From Chromobacterium alkanivorans (GTDB lineage Bacteria > Pseudomonadota > Gammaproteobacteria > Burkholderiales > Chromobacteriaceae), in the NCBI RefSeq assembly GCF_016937655.1, contig NZ_JAFHKL010000001.1, forward strand, positions 741,531-805,530: a stretch of DNA of 64,000 bases, given 5' to 3'. The notes under the pieces were generated by a model. The model searched no databases, was not told the origin of the DNA, and saw only the letters and a list, made by a program, of their open reading frames with translations. The position numbers and the translations under genes were made by a program. Positions within the stretch are counted from its first letter, which is position 1; each line of letters starts with the position of its first letter. Below are positions 16,849 through 25,108 of this stretch, one piece after another.

Positions 16849-17172
16849 TATGGTGGATACCTGGAAATCATCACATGAACGAAGCCCATTTGATCCGCGT
16901 CCCGGCATGGCCGGCGCTGTATGCATGCCGTTGGCGTTTAGTTTGCGCAAGGAATGTCAAATGGGACCACAAGTATCCCACTGAATTGATGAGAACGCAA
17001 ATGCGAATCGTTATTGATTGGATTGGGATTTTAGCTTGCGCAGGCTGCCGAGCATAGAACATGATCTGGCTCAAACTTTTGAACGGGCCGCAAACAATCT
17101 GCAAAACCTTGGGAACCAAGGCTGTAGCGATGGGTCACAGGCCTGTTCTTCTCCACGCGGCGAGCTTGCCTC
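16849..17172. other. Divergent promoter region of the receptor operon
   Basis: A 324-bp gap with no credible gene. It holds the receptor's leader and the Fur-like box at 17000-17015. The small frames in it lack ribosome binding sites. Confidence 0.5.
17000..17015 (-). promoter_or_regulatory. Fur-like box upstream of the TonB receptor
   Basis: AATGCGAATCGTTATT differs at two positions from the common Fur half-site arrangement AATGAGAATCATTATT. It lies about 150 bp upstream of the receptor start. Together with the box at 606-624 it puts both parts of the locus under iron control. Confidence 0.65.
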
Positions 17173-17487
17173 ATGCCCCTTCGTCTGCCCTTGCTGCTGT
17201 TGCTAACTTGTCTGCTGCTGTTGCCGCAGGCGGGTTGGAGCATGGGCGGGCGCGTGGCCGCCAGCGCGCCCTGCGTCTGGATGGCCGACGACGGCGCGGC
17301 TTGCCACACCCAGCCGTCCAGCGCGGCCCAGGCCGCGGCCTGCTGCCAGTTGCCGGCCGCTCCGTGGCCGGCGGCGCCCTGTCTGCCCTTGCAGGCGATC
17401 CGCCCGGTTTTGCATGCCAAGGCCGAAACGGTGTGGTCCGGTTTCATCCCCGCGCCGCCGGAGCGCCCTCCCCAATCTTTTGAATGA
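17173..17487 (+). CDS. Small Cys-rich exported hypothetical protein
   Basis: A protein of 104 residues with a strongly hydrophobic N-terminus (LPLLLLLTCLLLLPQAGWS) that looks like a signal peptide. The mature part has six Cys residues, including CVWMADDGAACH and AACCQLPAAPW. It resembles short metal-resistance-associated exported proteins of proteobacteria (DUF2946-like), but the match is weak. It precedes the DUF411 gene in the same direction by 75 bp, suggesting joint expression and a link to copper or other metals. Confidence 0.6.
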   Translation: MPLRLPLLLLLTCLLLLPQAGWSMGGRVAASAPCVWMADDGAACHTQPSSAAQAAACCQLPAAPWPAAPCLPLQAIRPVLHAKAETVWSGFIPAPPERPPQSFE

Positions 17488-17561
17488 GCCGTTTTTTTGC
17501 GTCAGCCGCGTGTTTGCGGGCTATGGCGCTTTTTCATTCAAACAGCATTGGAATTCACGTC

Positions 17562-17996
17562 ATGAATAAACGTTTGTACTGGGCCGCCGCCGCGCTGGCC
17601 GTTTCCCTGCTTTCTCCGCTTGCCGCCGCCGCCGACGGCGTGATGCACAAGGACCCGTATTGCGGTTGCTGCACCGCCTGGGCCGAGCATATGCAGAAAA
17701 ACGGCGTGGCGATGCAAAGCCGCAACGAGGCCGACATGTCCGCGCTCAAGGCCCGCTTGAAGGTGCCGGCGGATCTGCGTTCCTGCCACACCGCCGAGAT
17801 CGGCGGCTATGTGTTCGAGGGCCATGTGCCGGCGGACCTGGTGAAGAAGGTGCTGAAGGACAAGCCCAAGATCGTCGGCCTGGCGGTGCCGGGCATGCCT
17901 ATGGGCAGCCCGGGCATGGAGGGGCCGAGCAAGCAGCCTTATCAGGTGCTGAGCTTTGACGAGCAGGGGAGGCGCAGCGTCTACGCCACGCGCTGA
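17562..17996 (+). CDS. DUF411 periplasmic metal-binding protein
   Basis: A protein of 144 residues with a signal peptide ending LAAAADG. It has the family hallmark HKDPYCGCCTAW (CxCC), a downstream Cys in RSCHTAEIGGYVFEGHVPADLV, and VPGMPMGSPGMEG, a Met-rich segment. DUF411 proteins are found in copper and other metal-resistance clusters and probably bind metal in the periplasm. ATG 17562 is chosen over the upstream start because the signal peptide begins there. Confidence 0.88.
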   Translation: MNKRLYWAAAALAVSLLSPLAAAADGVMHKDPYCGCCTAWAEHMQKNGVAMQSRNEADMSALKARLKVPADLRSCHTAEIGGYVFEGHVPADLVKKVLKDKPKIVGLAVPGMPMGSPGMEGPSKQPYQVLSFDEQGRRSVYATR

Positions 17997-18010
17997 AGGT
18001 CAGCTTAGAC

Positions 18011-18116
18011 CCGCTAACAAAACCCCTGATCCTGCGTTGCGCCGACTTGTCGTACTACTGGTACTGCCTGCGTCGGCGCGCCTTGGCTCAGGTACGCTGC
18101 TCGGTTTTGTTAGCGG
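18011..18116. repeat. MITE-like element with CCGCTAACAAAACC ends, copy 1
   Basis: Inverted terminal repeats CCGCTAACAAAACC (18011-18024) and GGTTTTGTTAGCGG (18103-18116) are exact reverse complements. The inside reads CTGATCCTGCGTTGCGCC near the left end and CGCGCCTTGGCTCAGG towards the right. A second copy is at 43767-43870. No coding capacity. Confidence 0.8.
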
Positions 18117-18128
18117 CTCTTAGAACCT

Positions 18129-18259
18129 GTTTACGATCTGCTGCGCGTCGTGAAGCCCTGCACGGTGAGTACCAGCTCAAAATGCTCATGTACCGCTCGT
18201 ACATTCCGCTTTTTCGCTCGTTTTCGCCTTGTCTCGCCTTAGCTCGCGAGATCGTAAAC
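18129..18259. repeat. Inverted-repeat element with GTTTACGATCT ends, long copy
   Basis: GTTTACGATCT (18129-18139) and AGATCGTAAAC (18249-18259) are exact inverted ends of a 131-bp element. It contains GCTGCGCGTCG next to the left end and GCCTTAGCTCGCG next to the right end. A shortened inverted copy is at 11144-11231. It starts 12 bp after the MITE-like element, so the two form a composite. Confidence 0.75.
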
Positions 18260-18285
18260 ACGCTCTTAGGGTTTGAGTGAGCGAC

Positions 18286-18311
18286 GGGCGGTCCGGCATG
18301 CCGGACCGCCC
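18286..18311. terminator. Perfect hairpin 3' of the ferric reductase gene
   Basis: GGGCGGTCCGGCA and its exact complement form a 13-bp stem, followed by GTTTTA on the plus strand only. It would stop plus-strand transcripts from the metal genes and shield the 3' end of the minus-strand reductase mRNA. Confidence 0.5.
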
Positions 18312-18319
18312 GTTTTACG

Positions 18320-19606
18320 TCAGCGCATCGCGAAGGCTTCGTGGTGGAAGACCGGCGCCTGGGCGCCGCGTTGCCGCAGGCCGCGTTGCAAAGCCGCGCC
18401 CAGACCCTGCGGGCCGCAGAACCAGACCTCGTCCACCTCCGGCAGCATGTCGGCGCTCAGCAGCGCGCCGGCCTCGCTCTCGATCAGATGCAGCCGCACG
18501 CCGCGCTGACGACAGGCTTGTCGCACTTCTTCCAGCCGCGCGGCGTCGCCGCGGCTGCGCACGCAGTAGTAGAAGTCCACGTCCTGTTGCCCTTCAGCCA
18601 GTTCCCGGCTTTGCAGCCAGGCCAGGAAGGGAGTGACGCCGATGCCGCCGGCCACCCAGGCCTGACGCGCGCCGACGCGCGGCTGGAAGCAGCCGTAAGG
18701 GCCTTCCACGGTGACGGCCTGGCCGATCTCGAGTTCGTCCGGCAGGCGGCGGGTGTAATCGCCCAGCGCCTTGATGATGAAGCGCAGCCGGCCGTCGTCG
18801 TGGTCGGCGCTGGCGATGGTGAAGGGATGAGCGCCTTCGGCGGCGGAGAAGCGGACCAGGGCAAATTGTCCGGCGCGGTGGCCGGGCCAGCCGTCCATCT
18901 GGCAGATCACTTCCAGCTGTCCGGCGGGCAGCGCTTCGACGCTTTGCACCCGGCCGGCGTATTGCCGCTGCTTGCCGATGCGGCCGGCCAGCGAATACAG
19001 CGCGCAGCCGGAGCCGGTCAGCATCAGCGCGGCCAGCAGCCAGCCCACCGGCTGAGCCCACATCTCGGTTGGCATCAGGATCAGGCCGTGGAAGACCCCC
19101 ATCAGGTAGAGCGGGCCGAACAATTTGTGCAGCTTGCGCCAAAAGCGGTAGGGAACGGCGCGCAGCAGCGCAAGGATCACCATGGCCAGCACCGCCCAGG
19201 CCGCCCATTCGCCCACGTCCTTGGCCAGCGATGTCAGCGGGTTTTTGCCGCCGCCGCTCTTGACGCGCGGAGCGACCCAGGCCATCGCCAGCATCAGCTT
19301 GGGCGAAAGCTTGATCAGCCAGTGAGTGGCCAGCAGCAGGCCGGCGGCGATGCCCAGGCGCTTGTGCAGCGCGTACAAACGGTCCAGGCCGCCCAGCAGC
19401 GGTTCCAGCCGGCGCGGGCGCGCCGCCAGCAGCATGGCGGCGCTCATCACGGTCATCAACAGCACGCCGCTGAGCATCACCAGTTCGCGCCGCCATTCCC
19501 AGTAGCTGGCGGGCAGGCCGTTTTGCCACAGGCTGGCGGCGACGTACAAGGCGCCGCTGATGAGCAGCAGCAGGCTGAGCAGGGGAAGGTTGCGCTTCAT
19601 CGCCAT
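18320..19606 (-). CDS. Ferric reductase-like transmembrane oxidoreductase
   Basis: Inner-membrane protein of 428 residues. The N-terminal half has about six membrane segments with His residues suited to haem ligation (ALHKRLGIAAGLLLATHWL and LHKLFGPLYLMGVFHGLIL). The C-terminal half is a ferredoxin-NADP reductase module: FAD-binding HPFTIAS, then NAD-binding AGGIGVTPFLAWL and a C-terminal VWFCGPQGLG. It should move electrons from NAD(P)H through FAD and haem to an acceptor, possibly ferric iron or cupric ions given its neighbours. An FNR-type sulfoxide reductase partner role is an alternative. Confidence 0.88.
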   Translation of the reverse strand: MAMKRNLPLLSLLLLISGALYVAASLWQNGLPASYWEWRRELVMLSGVLLMTVMSAAMLLAARPRRLEPLLGGLDRLYALHKRLGIAAGLLLATHWLIKLSPKLMLAMAWVAPRVKSGGGKNPLTSLAKDVGEWAAWAVLAMVILALLRAVPYRFWRKLHKLFGPLYLMGVFHGLILMPTEMWAQPVGWLLAALMLTGSGCALYSLAGRIGKQRQYAGRVQSVEALPAGQLEVICQMDGWPGHRAGQFALVRFSAAEGAHPFTIASADHDDGRLRFIIKALGDYTRRLPDELEIGQAVTVEGPYGCFQPRVGARQAWVAGGIGVTPFLAWLQSRELAEGQQDVDFYYCVRSRGDAARLEEVRQACRQRGVRLHLIESEAGALLSADMLPEVDEVWFCGPQGLGAALQRGLRQRGAQAPVFHHEAFAMR

Positions 19607-19686
19607 ATCCTTTCTTTTGGTAGGGGATTAAGGCGATTGGAACATCGCAAACTTAAGCGCAGCTTAAATGCGCCGTGGGGAGCGGC

Positions 19687-21126
19687 TCAGCGTGGCATTG
19701 TTCCGGGCGCTTGACTGGGCGATGCATCTGACGGTGTTCCGCCGCCAAGCGCCTTGTACAGCGCGATCAGGTCGGCGGACAGCGTTTGCCGCGCCGCCAG
19801 CCTTTGCTCGCGCAGCGCGGCGAGCTGCAGTTGCGCTTCCAGCGCGTGGCTTTGCGCGGCCTCGCCGACGGCGACGCGCTGGCGGGCGAAGCCGAGCTGG
19901 CGTTGCAGCGCGGTTTCGCCGTCGCTCAGCCGCGCCTCCTGGACGCGGCCGGCCTGGCTGCGCGACAAGGCGGTTTCCACGTCGGCCAGCGCTTGCAGTA
20001 CGGCTTTGCGGTATTGCGCCAAGGCGGCGTCGTAGCCGGCCTCGCGCGCCCGGACTTGCGCCTGCAGCCGGCCGCCGGCGAACAGCGGCAAGCTTAGTTG
20101 CGGACCCAGGCTCCAGTAGCGGCTGGCCTGGGCGGCGAAGTCGCCGGGGCGGACGCTGTCCCAGCCGCCGCTGGCCAGCAGGCTGAAGCGCGGGTATTGC
20201 TCGGCGGTGGCCACGCCGATGTCGGCGCTGGCGGCGGCCAGCTGTCGTTCCGCGGCGCGCAGGTCCGGCCGGCGCAGCAGCAGCTCCGACGGCAGACCGG
20301 CGGCGGGCGTCGGCGGCAGGCGGGGTTCCGGCGCGACGCCGTCCAGCTGCGCGCGCAGAGTGGCCGCCGGCAACGCGGTCAGCGGGCTTAGCGCGGCGAG
20401 CGCGGTCTGGCGGGCGGCGAGCAACGGTTGCAGTTGGGCGTCGGCGCGCAAGCGTTCGGCCTCGGCCTGCTCCAGCTCGCCGGCGCCGGCCAGGCCGGCC
20501 TGGACTTGCAGCCGGGTCAGCCGCGCCAGCTCCGCGCGCCAGCCGGCCTGGGCTGCGGCGTTGTCGGCGCGCAGGCTCCAGTAGCGGTAGTCCAGCGTCA
20601 GCCGCGCGGTTTCGGCGGCCACGCGCAGCGCGGCGTCGGCGGCTTGCTCGCGGCTGGCGTCCAGCCGGGCGCGGCCGGCTTCCACGCCGCGGGCGGTGTG
20701 GCCGAACAGGTCGATTTCCCAACTGGCGTCAAAGCCGGCGCGGTAATCGGTGAACAGGGTCTGCGGGTTGGCGAACGGAATATTGGCCAGCGCCTCGCCG
20801 CGCCGGCTCAGCTGGTCGCGACTGACTCGGCCGGCGGCGTTGAGCTGCGGCCATTGCGCGCCCGCGTTCATCTCCAGCGCGGCGCGCGCCTGGCGGATAT
20901 TGGCGTCGGCGCTGACCAGGTCCGGACTGTGGCGCAGCGCGGCGCCGACCAGCCGGTTCAGCGCCGGGTCCTGGAAGGCCTGCCACCAGCCGGCGGCTTC
21001 CGGCTCGGCCTCAGCCGTGGCGGCGGGCAGCAGTTGCGCCGGCGTCGGCGGCTGGTAGTCGGGGCCGACGGCGCAGCCGGCGAGCAGGACGAGGGACAGC
21101 GAGACGGCAAGGCGGGATGGGGTCAT
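19687..21126 (-). CDS. Outer-membrane efflux lipoprotein, NodT/TolC family
   Basis: Outer-membrane channel component of 479 residues for the exporter upstream. It has a lipoprotein signal LVLLAGC with VGPDYQPP after the lipid-anchored Cys, the usual NodT start. Two repeated OEP helical-hairpin regions follow, for example AGFDASWEIDLFG and the ATAEQYPRFSLLASGGW region, rich in Ala/Arg/Gln coiled-coil. Start at 21126 overlaps the stop of the preceding permease by 4 bp, so it is the last gene of the six-gene exporter operon. Confidence 0.92.
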   Translation of the reverse strand: MTPSRLAVSLSLVLLAGCAVGPDYQPPTPAQLLPAATAEAEPEAAGWWQAFQDPALNRLVGAALRHSPDLVSADANIRQARAALEMNAGAQWPQLNAAGRVSRDQLSRRGEALANIPFANPQTLFTDYRAGFDASWEIDLFGHTARGVEAGRARLDASREQAADAALRVAAETARLTLDYRYWSLRADNAAAQAGWRAELARLTRLQVQAGLAGAGELEQAEAERLRADAQLQPLLAARQTALAALSPLTALPAATLRAQLDGVAPEPRLPPTPAAGLPSELLLRRPDLRAAERQLAAASADIGVATAEQYPRFSLLASGGWDSVRPGDFAAQASRYWSLGPQLSLPLFAGGRLQAQVRAREAGYDAALAQYRKAVLQALADVETALSRSQAGRVQEARLSDGETALQRQLGFARQRVAVGEAAQSHALEAQLQLAALREQRLAARQTLSADLIALYKALGGGTPSDASPSQAPGTMPR

Positions 21127-22223
21127 TGTCCGCTCCGGTGACGGAAGATCAGGTAGGCGAGGCTCAGGGTGGCGGCGGCGATCAACAGCAGCGGCCACAG
21201 ATGAGGCCAGGCCTCCGCCGCGCCGTAGCCTTTGAGGAACAGGCCCTTGACCACGACGATGAAATGGCTGAGGGGGTCCGCGGCGCTGAGCGCGCGCAGC
21301 GGCCAGGGCATGTTTTCCACCGGCGCCATATAGCCGGACAGGATGATCGCCGGGGCCATGAAGCCGAACACGCCGAGGAAGGCCTGTTGCTGGTTGGCGC
21401 AGACCGAGGAAATCAACAGGCCGCAGCCGGACAGGGCCAGGCCGTAGCACAGCATGGCGAGGTAGAGCAGGGCGATGCCGCCGCCGAAGGGCACTTGGTA
21501 GAGCCACACCGCGGCGGCGGAGATGACGCTGCCTTGCAGCGCCGCCACCAGCATGCCGGGCACGGCCTTGCCGGCCATGATGTAGCCCGGGGTCAGCGGG
21601 GTGACCAGCAATTGGTCGAAAGTGCCTTCCTCGCGTTCGCGCGCCAGGGACAGCGCGGTGACTATCAGACAGCCTATGGTGGTGATGATGGCTACCAGGC
21701 TGGGCAGCACGAACCAGCGGTATTCCAGATTGGGGTTGTACAGATGGCGGAGCTGCAGCTGGGCCGGCGGCGGCGCGGGGCTGAGTTCGCGCGCGTATTG
21801 GGCGACGATTTGCTGGGCGTAGCCGAAGGCGATCTGCGCGCTGTTGGAGCGGCGGCCGTCGATGACGGCCTGCAGCCGCGGCGTTTCGCCCTGGGCCAGC
21901 CGCCGTGAGAAATCCGGCGGAATGCGGATGGCCAGCAGCGCTTGCTGACGGTCGATGACCTCGCGCAGCCGGGCTTCGCTATGGATGTTGAGCAGATGCG
22001 GAAAAGCCTGGGCCGCGGCCAGGCGCTGGGACAGTTCGACGGAGGCCGCGCCGCCGTCCTGGTTGTAGATGGCCAGCGTGCTGTTCTTGACCTCCAGCGT
22101 GGCGGCGAAGGGAAACAGCAGCAGTTGCAGCAGCACCGGCATGATCAGCAGCCGGCGGCTTTGCGGGCTGGACAGCAGGGCCCGCAGTTCTTTGTGGATC
22201 AGGGTCAGCAGCGCGCGCCACAT
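21123..22223 (-). CDS. ybhR: ABC-2 type exporter permease (YbhR-like)
   Basis: Inner-membrane permease of 366 residues. One N-terminal membrane segment (RRLLIMPVLLQLLLFPFAAT) is followed by a large periplasmic domain and five C-terminal membrane segments. The family motif AREREEGTFDQLLVTPLTP lies before the second segment. Length and layout match E. coli YbhR. AGGAGG is placed just before ATG 22223. It pairs with the next permease as a heterodimer. The symbol is by homology of the whole operon. Confidence 0.88.
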   Translation of the reverse strand: MWRALLTLIHKELRALLSSPQSRRLLIMPVLLQLLLFPFAATLEVKNSTLAIYNQDGGAASVELSQRLAAAQAFPHLLNIHSEARLREVIDRQQALLAIRIPPDFSRRLAQGETPRLQAVIDGRRSNSAQIAFGYAQQIVAQYARELSPAPPPAQLQLRHLYNPNLEYRWFVLPSLVAIITTIGCLIVTALSLAREREEGTFDQLLVTPLTPGYIMAGKAVPGMLVAALQGSVISAAAVWLYQVPFGGGIALLYLAMLCYGLALSGCGLLISSVCANQQQAFLGVFGFMAPAIILSGYMAPVENMPWPLRALSAADPLSHFIVVVKGLFLKGYGAAEAWPHLWPLLLIAAATLSLAYLIFRHRSGQ

Positions 22224-22234
22224 GATGTGTCCTC

Positions 22235-23371
22235 CTAGCTCGCGTCCAGCCGGCGGCGGAATTTGAGCGCGGTCAGTCCCAGCCAGAAGCAGGCGGACAG
22301 CAGCAGCCAGCCGGTGTTGAGCAGCAGCACCGGCCAGATGTCGCCGGCCTGGAACAGGGTTTGCAGCGCGCTGACGAAGTAGCGCGCCGGCACCAGATAG
22401 GTGGCGGCTTGCACCGGCGGCGGCATGCTGTTGATTTCGAAAACGAAGCCAGACAGCATGGTGGCCGGCAGGAAGGCGGCGGTAAGCGCGCCCTGGGCGG
22501 CGACGAACTGATTGCGGGTGACGGTGGAGAGCAGCAGGCCCAGGCCGAGCGCGCTGCCGAGGAACAGGCTGCTGACGACGAACAGCAGCCACCAGGAGCC
22601 GCGCAGCGGCACGTTCATCAGCAAGGTGGCCGCCAGCACGCAGACCAGCATCGCGGCCATGCCCAGCAGGTAGTAGGGCAGAATTTTGGACAAGAGCAGT
22701 TCGGCGCGGGTCACCGGGGTGGACAGCAGCGCCTCCATGGTGCCGCGCTCCCATTCGCGCGCGACCACCAGCGAGGTCAGCAGCGCGCCGATGATGGTCA
22801 TGATCACCGAGATTGAGCCGGGCACCAGGTAGTTGCGGCTGACGGTGTCGGGGTTGAACCAGTAGCGCGGCTCCAGTTGCAGCTGGGCCGGCGGCTGCTG
22901 GCCGCGGTCCTGCGCGCGCTGGGTCAGCCAGACTTGCCAGGCCCCTTGCAGATAGCTGGCCAGGAAGTTGGCGGTATTGGGCTCGGCGCCGTCGGTCAGC
23001 AGCTGCGCCGCGGCCGCGCCGCGTCCCTGCGCGGTCTTGGCGGAAAAATCGGCGGGAATCACCACCATGCCGCGCACTTCGCCGGCGGCCAGCCGCGCGC
23101 GCATGTCGGCGCGGTCATGGCCGGGGCGGACCTCCAGATAGGGCGAGCCGGCCAGCGCGGCGGCGAAGCGGTGGGCCTCGGCGCCGTTGTCCTCCAGCAC
23201 CACGCCGATGCGCACCTTGTTGGCGTCCAGATTGATGCCGTAGCCGAAGATGAACAGCAGCAGCACCGGCAGCACGAAGGCGATCAAAATGCTGCTGGGG
23301 TCGCGCACGATCTGCATGGCCTCCTTGCGGCACAGCGCCAGCAGGCGGGCGGGCTTGACGGCGGCGCTCAT
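22235..23371 (-). CDS. ybhS: ABC-2 type exporter permease (YbhS-like)
   Basis: Inner-membrane permease of 378 residues with the ABC-2 layout. It has an N-terminal segment (SSILIAFVLPVLLLFIFGYG), a periplasmic domain, and AREWERGTMEALLSTPVTR before the cluster of five C-terminal membrane segments. The start overlaps the ATPase stop by 4 bp. Paralogous to the neighbouring permease. Confidence 0.88.
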   Translation of the reverse strand: MSAAVKPARLLALCRKEAMQIVRDPSSILIAFVLPVLLLFIFGYGINLDANKVRIGVVLEDNGAEAHRFAAALAGSPYLEVRPGHDRADMRARLAAGEVRGMVVIPADFSAKTAQGRGAAAAQLLTDGAEPNTANFLASYLQGAWQVWLTQRAQDRGQQPPAQLQLEPRYWFNPDTVSRNYLVPGSISVIMTIIGALLTSLVVAREWERGTMEALLSTPVTRAELLLSKILPYYLLGMAAMLVCVLAATLLMNVPLRGSWWLLFVVSSLFLGSALGLGLLLSTVTRNQFVAAQGALTAAFLPATMLSGFVFEINSMPPPVQAATYLVPARYFVSALQTLFQAGDIWPVLLLNTGWLLLSACFWLGLTALKFRRRLDAS

Positions 23372-25107
23372 ATTCCTGCTCCGGCGCGGTCGTTGGCCGC
23401 CACCAGCCGGATGAAGGCTTCCTCCATCGCGATCTCCTCTTCCGGGCCGGCGGCCTGGCGCTTGAGTTGGTCCGGTGTGCCGCTGGCGATCAGCCGGCCG
23501 CGGTAGACCAGGCCGATGCGGTCGCAGTATTCGGCTTCGTCCATGAAGTGGGTGGTGACCATCACGGTGACGCCCTTGTCCACCAGGCCGTTGATGTGGG
23601 TCCAGAATTCTCGGCGGGTGATGGGGTCGACGCCGGAGGTGGGTTCGTCGAGAAACAGCAGTGGCGGGCGGTGCATCAGCGCGCAGGCCAGCGCCAGCCG
23701 CTGTTTGAAGCCCAGGGGCAGCGCGCCGGCGAGCATGTTCAGATAGGGCGCGAGCGCGAACACGCGGACCATCTCCGCGACGGTGTCGCGCCGCGCCTGG
23801 CCGCTCAAGCCGTAGATGCCGGAGAAGAAGTCCAGATTGTGGGCGACGCTGAGGTTGCCGTAGAGCGCGAATTTCTGCGCCATATAGCCCAGCTGCCGGC
23901 GCGCGCGGCTGGCGCTGCGCTTCAGGTCTATGCCCATCACGCTGGCCTCGCCGGCGCTGGGGCGCAGCAGGCCGCACAGCATTTTGAAGGTGGTGGATTT
24001 GCCGGCGCCGTTGGGGCCGAGCAGGCCGTAGATTTCGCCGCGCCGCACCTGGAAGTCGATATTGTCGGCGGCGACGAAATCGCCGAAGCGGCGGGTGAGC
24101 TGTTTGGCGCGGATCACCGCGTCAGGGTCCACGCCGGCCGGCAGCTGCGCCGGCGGCATCCGTTCCGCCAGCGCCGAATCGCCGCCGGGGCCGCCGCCCA
24201 GCAGTTCGATGAAGGCGTCCTCCAGCCGCGGCGGAACAACGGCGAAATGGGCGTCCGGCCCGGCTTGCAGCGCCGCCAGCTCCGGCGGCTGGGCGGCCTG
24301 GCGCAGCACCAGCCGCAGCGCCTGGCCCTGGATTACGCCGTCCAGCACTTGCGGCTGGCGCAAGGCGCGCCGCAGCGTCTGGCGGCGGTTGCCGGCGATG
24401 CCGCGCAACTGCACGCTGCGGCCTTCCATGCGGCGGATCAGCTCGCCGGGCGCGCCGGCGTAAGCCAGCTGTCCGGCGTTCATCAGCAGCACTTGGTCGC
24501 AGCGCTCGGCTTCGTCCAGATAGGAGGTGCTCCACAGCACGGTCATGCCGTCCGCGGCCAGCTCGCCCACCATCTTCCACAATTCGCGCCGGGAAATCGG
24601 ATCGACGCCGACGCTGGGCTCGTCCAGCAGCAAGACCCGCGGCTCGCCCAGCAACGCGCAGGCCAGGCCCAGCTTCTGCTTCATGCCGCCGGACAGCTTG
24701 CCGGCCGGCCGCGCGGTGAAGCGGGAGAGGTCGGTGAAGGCCAGCAGGCGCTCGAAGATGTGTCGGCGGCGCTCGCCGACGACGCCGCGCAGATCGGCGT
24801 ACAGCTCCAGGTTCTCCTGCACCGTCAGGTCTTCGTACAGACCGAATTGCTGCGGCATATAGCCGATCAGCGCGCGCAGCGCGTCGCCGTCGGCGATCGG
24901 GTCCAGGCCCTCGATGCGGATGGCGCCGGCGCTGGCTTGCAGCAGGCCGGCCAGCAGCCGCAGCAGCGTGGTCTTGCCGGCGCCGTCCGGCCCGGCCAGG
25001 CCGGTGATCGCGCCGCGGCGTATCGTCGCGTCGACGCCGGCCAGCGCCTCGTGCGCGCCGAAGCGCTGGCAGAGGCCGCGGAGGATGATGGCGTCCAGCG
25101 CGTCCAT
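23368..25107 (-). CDS. ybhF: Tandem ABC ATPase of a multidrug-type exporter (YbhF-like)
   Basis: A protein of 579 residues with two complete nucleotide-binding domains: Walker A GPDGAGKTT and GPNGAGKST, signatures LSGGMKQKLGLACAL and a divergent LPLGFKQRLALACAL, and Walker B VLLLDEPSVGVDP and LLFLDEPTSGVDP. The second site has FK instead of the usual GGQ, a common feature of the group, so the two ATP sites are not equivalent. Size and order match E. coli YbhF. It powers the two permeases encoded after it. Confidence 0.92.
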   Translation of the reverse strand: MDALDAIILRGLCQRFGAHEALAGVDATIRRGAITGLAGPDGAGKTTLLRLLAGLLQASAGAIRIEGLDPIADGDALRALIGYMPQQFGLYEDLTVQENLELYADLRGVVGERRRHIFERLLAFTDLSRFTARPAGKLSGGMKQKLGLACALLGEPRVLLLDEPSVGVDPISRRELWKMVGELAADGMTVLWSTSYLDEAERCDQVLLMNAGQLAYAGAPGELIRRMEGRSVQLRGIAGNRRQTLRRALRQPQVLDGVIQGQALRLVLRQAAQPPELAALQAGPDAHFAVVPPRLEDAFIELLGGGPGGDSALAERMPPAQLPAGVDPDAVIRAKQLTRRFGDFVAADNIDFQVRRGEIYGLLGPNGAGKSTTFKMLCGLLRPSAGEASVMGIDLKRSASRARRQLGYMAQKFALYGNLSVAHNLDFFSGIYGLSGQARRDTVAEMVRVFALAPYLNMLAGALPLGFKQRLALACALMHRPPLLFLDEPTSGVDPITRREFWTHINGLVDKGVTVMVTTHFMDEAEYCDRIGLVYRGRLIASGTPDQLKRQAAGPEEEIAMEEAFIRLVAANDRAGAGI

Positions 25108-25108
25108 C

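Larger units (their letters stand above)
17997..18319. other. Gap filled by two dispersed palindromic elements and a hairpin
   Basis: The 323-bp gap between the DUF411 gene and the convergent ferric reductase gene holds the repeats at 18011-18116 and 18129-18259 and the hairpin at 18286-18311. No gene is seen; short frames here lie inside the repeats. Confidence 0.6.

Noticed and set aside
18011..18259. Insertion sequence remnant
   Set aside because: No trace of a transposase frame; the elements are short palindromic repeats only.
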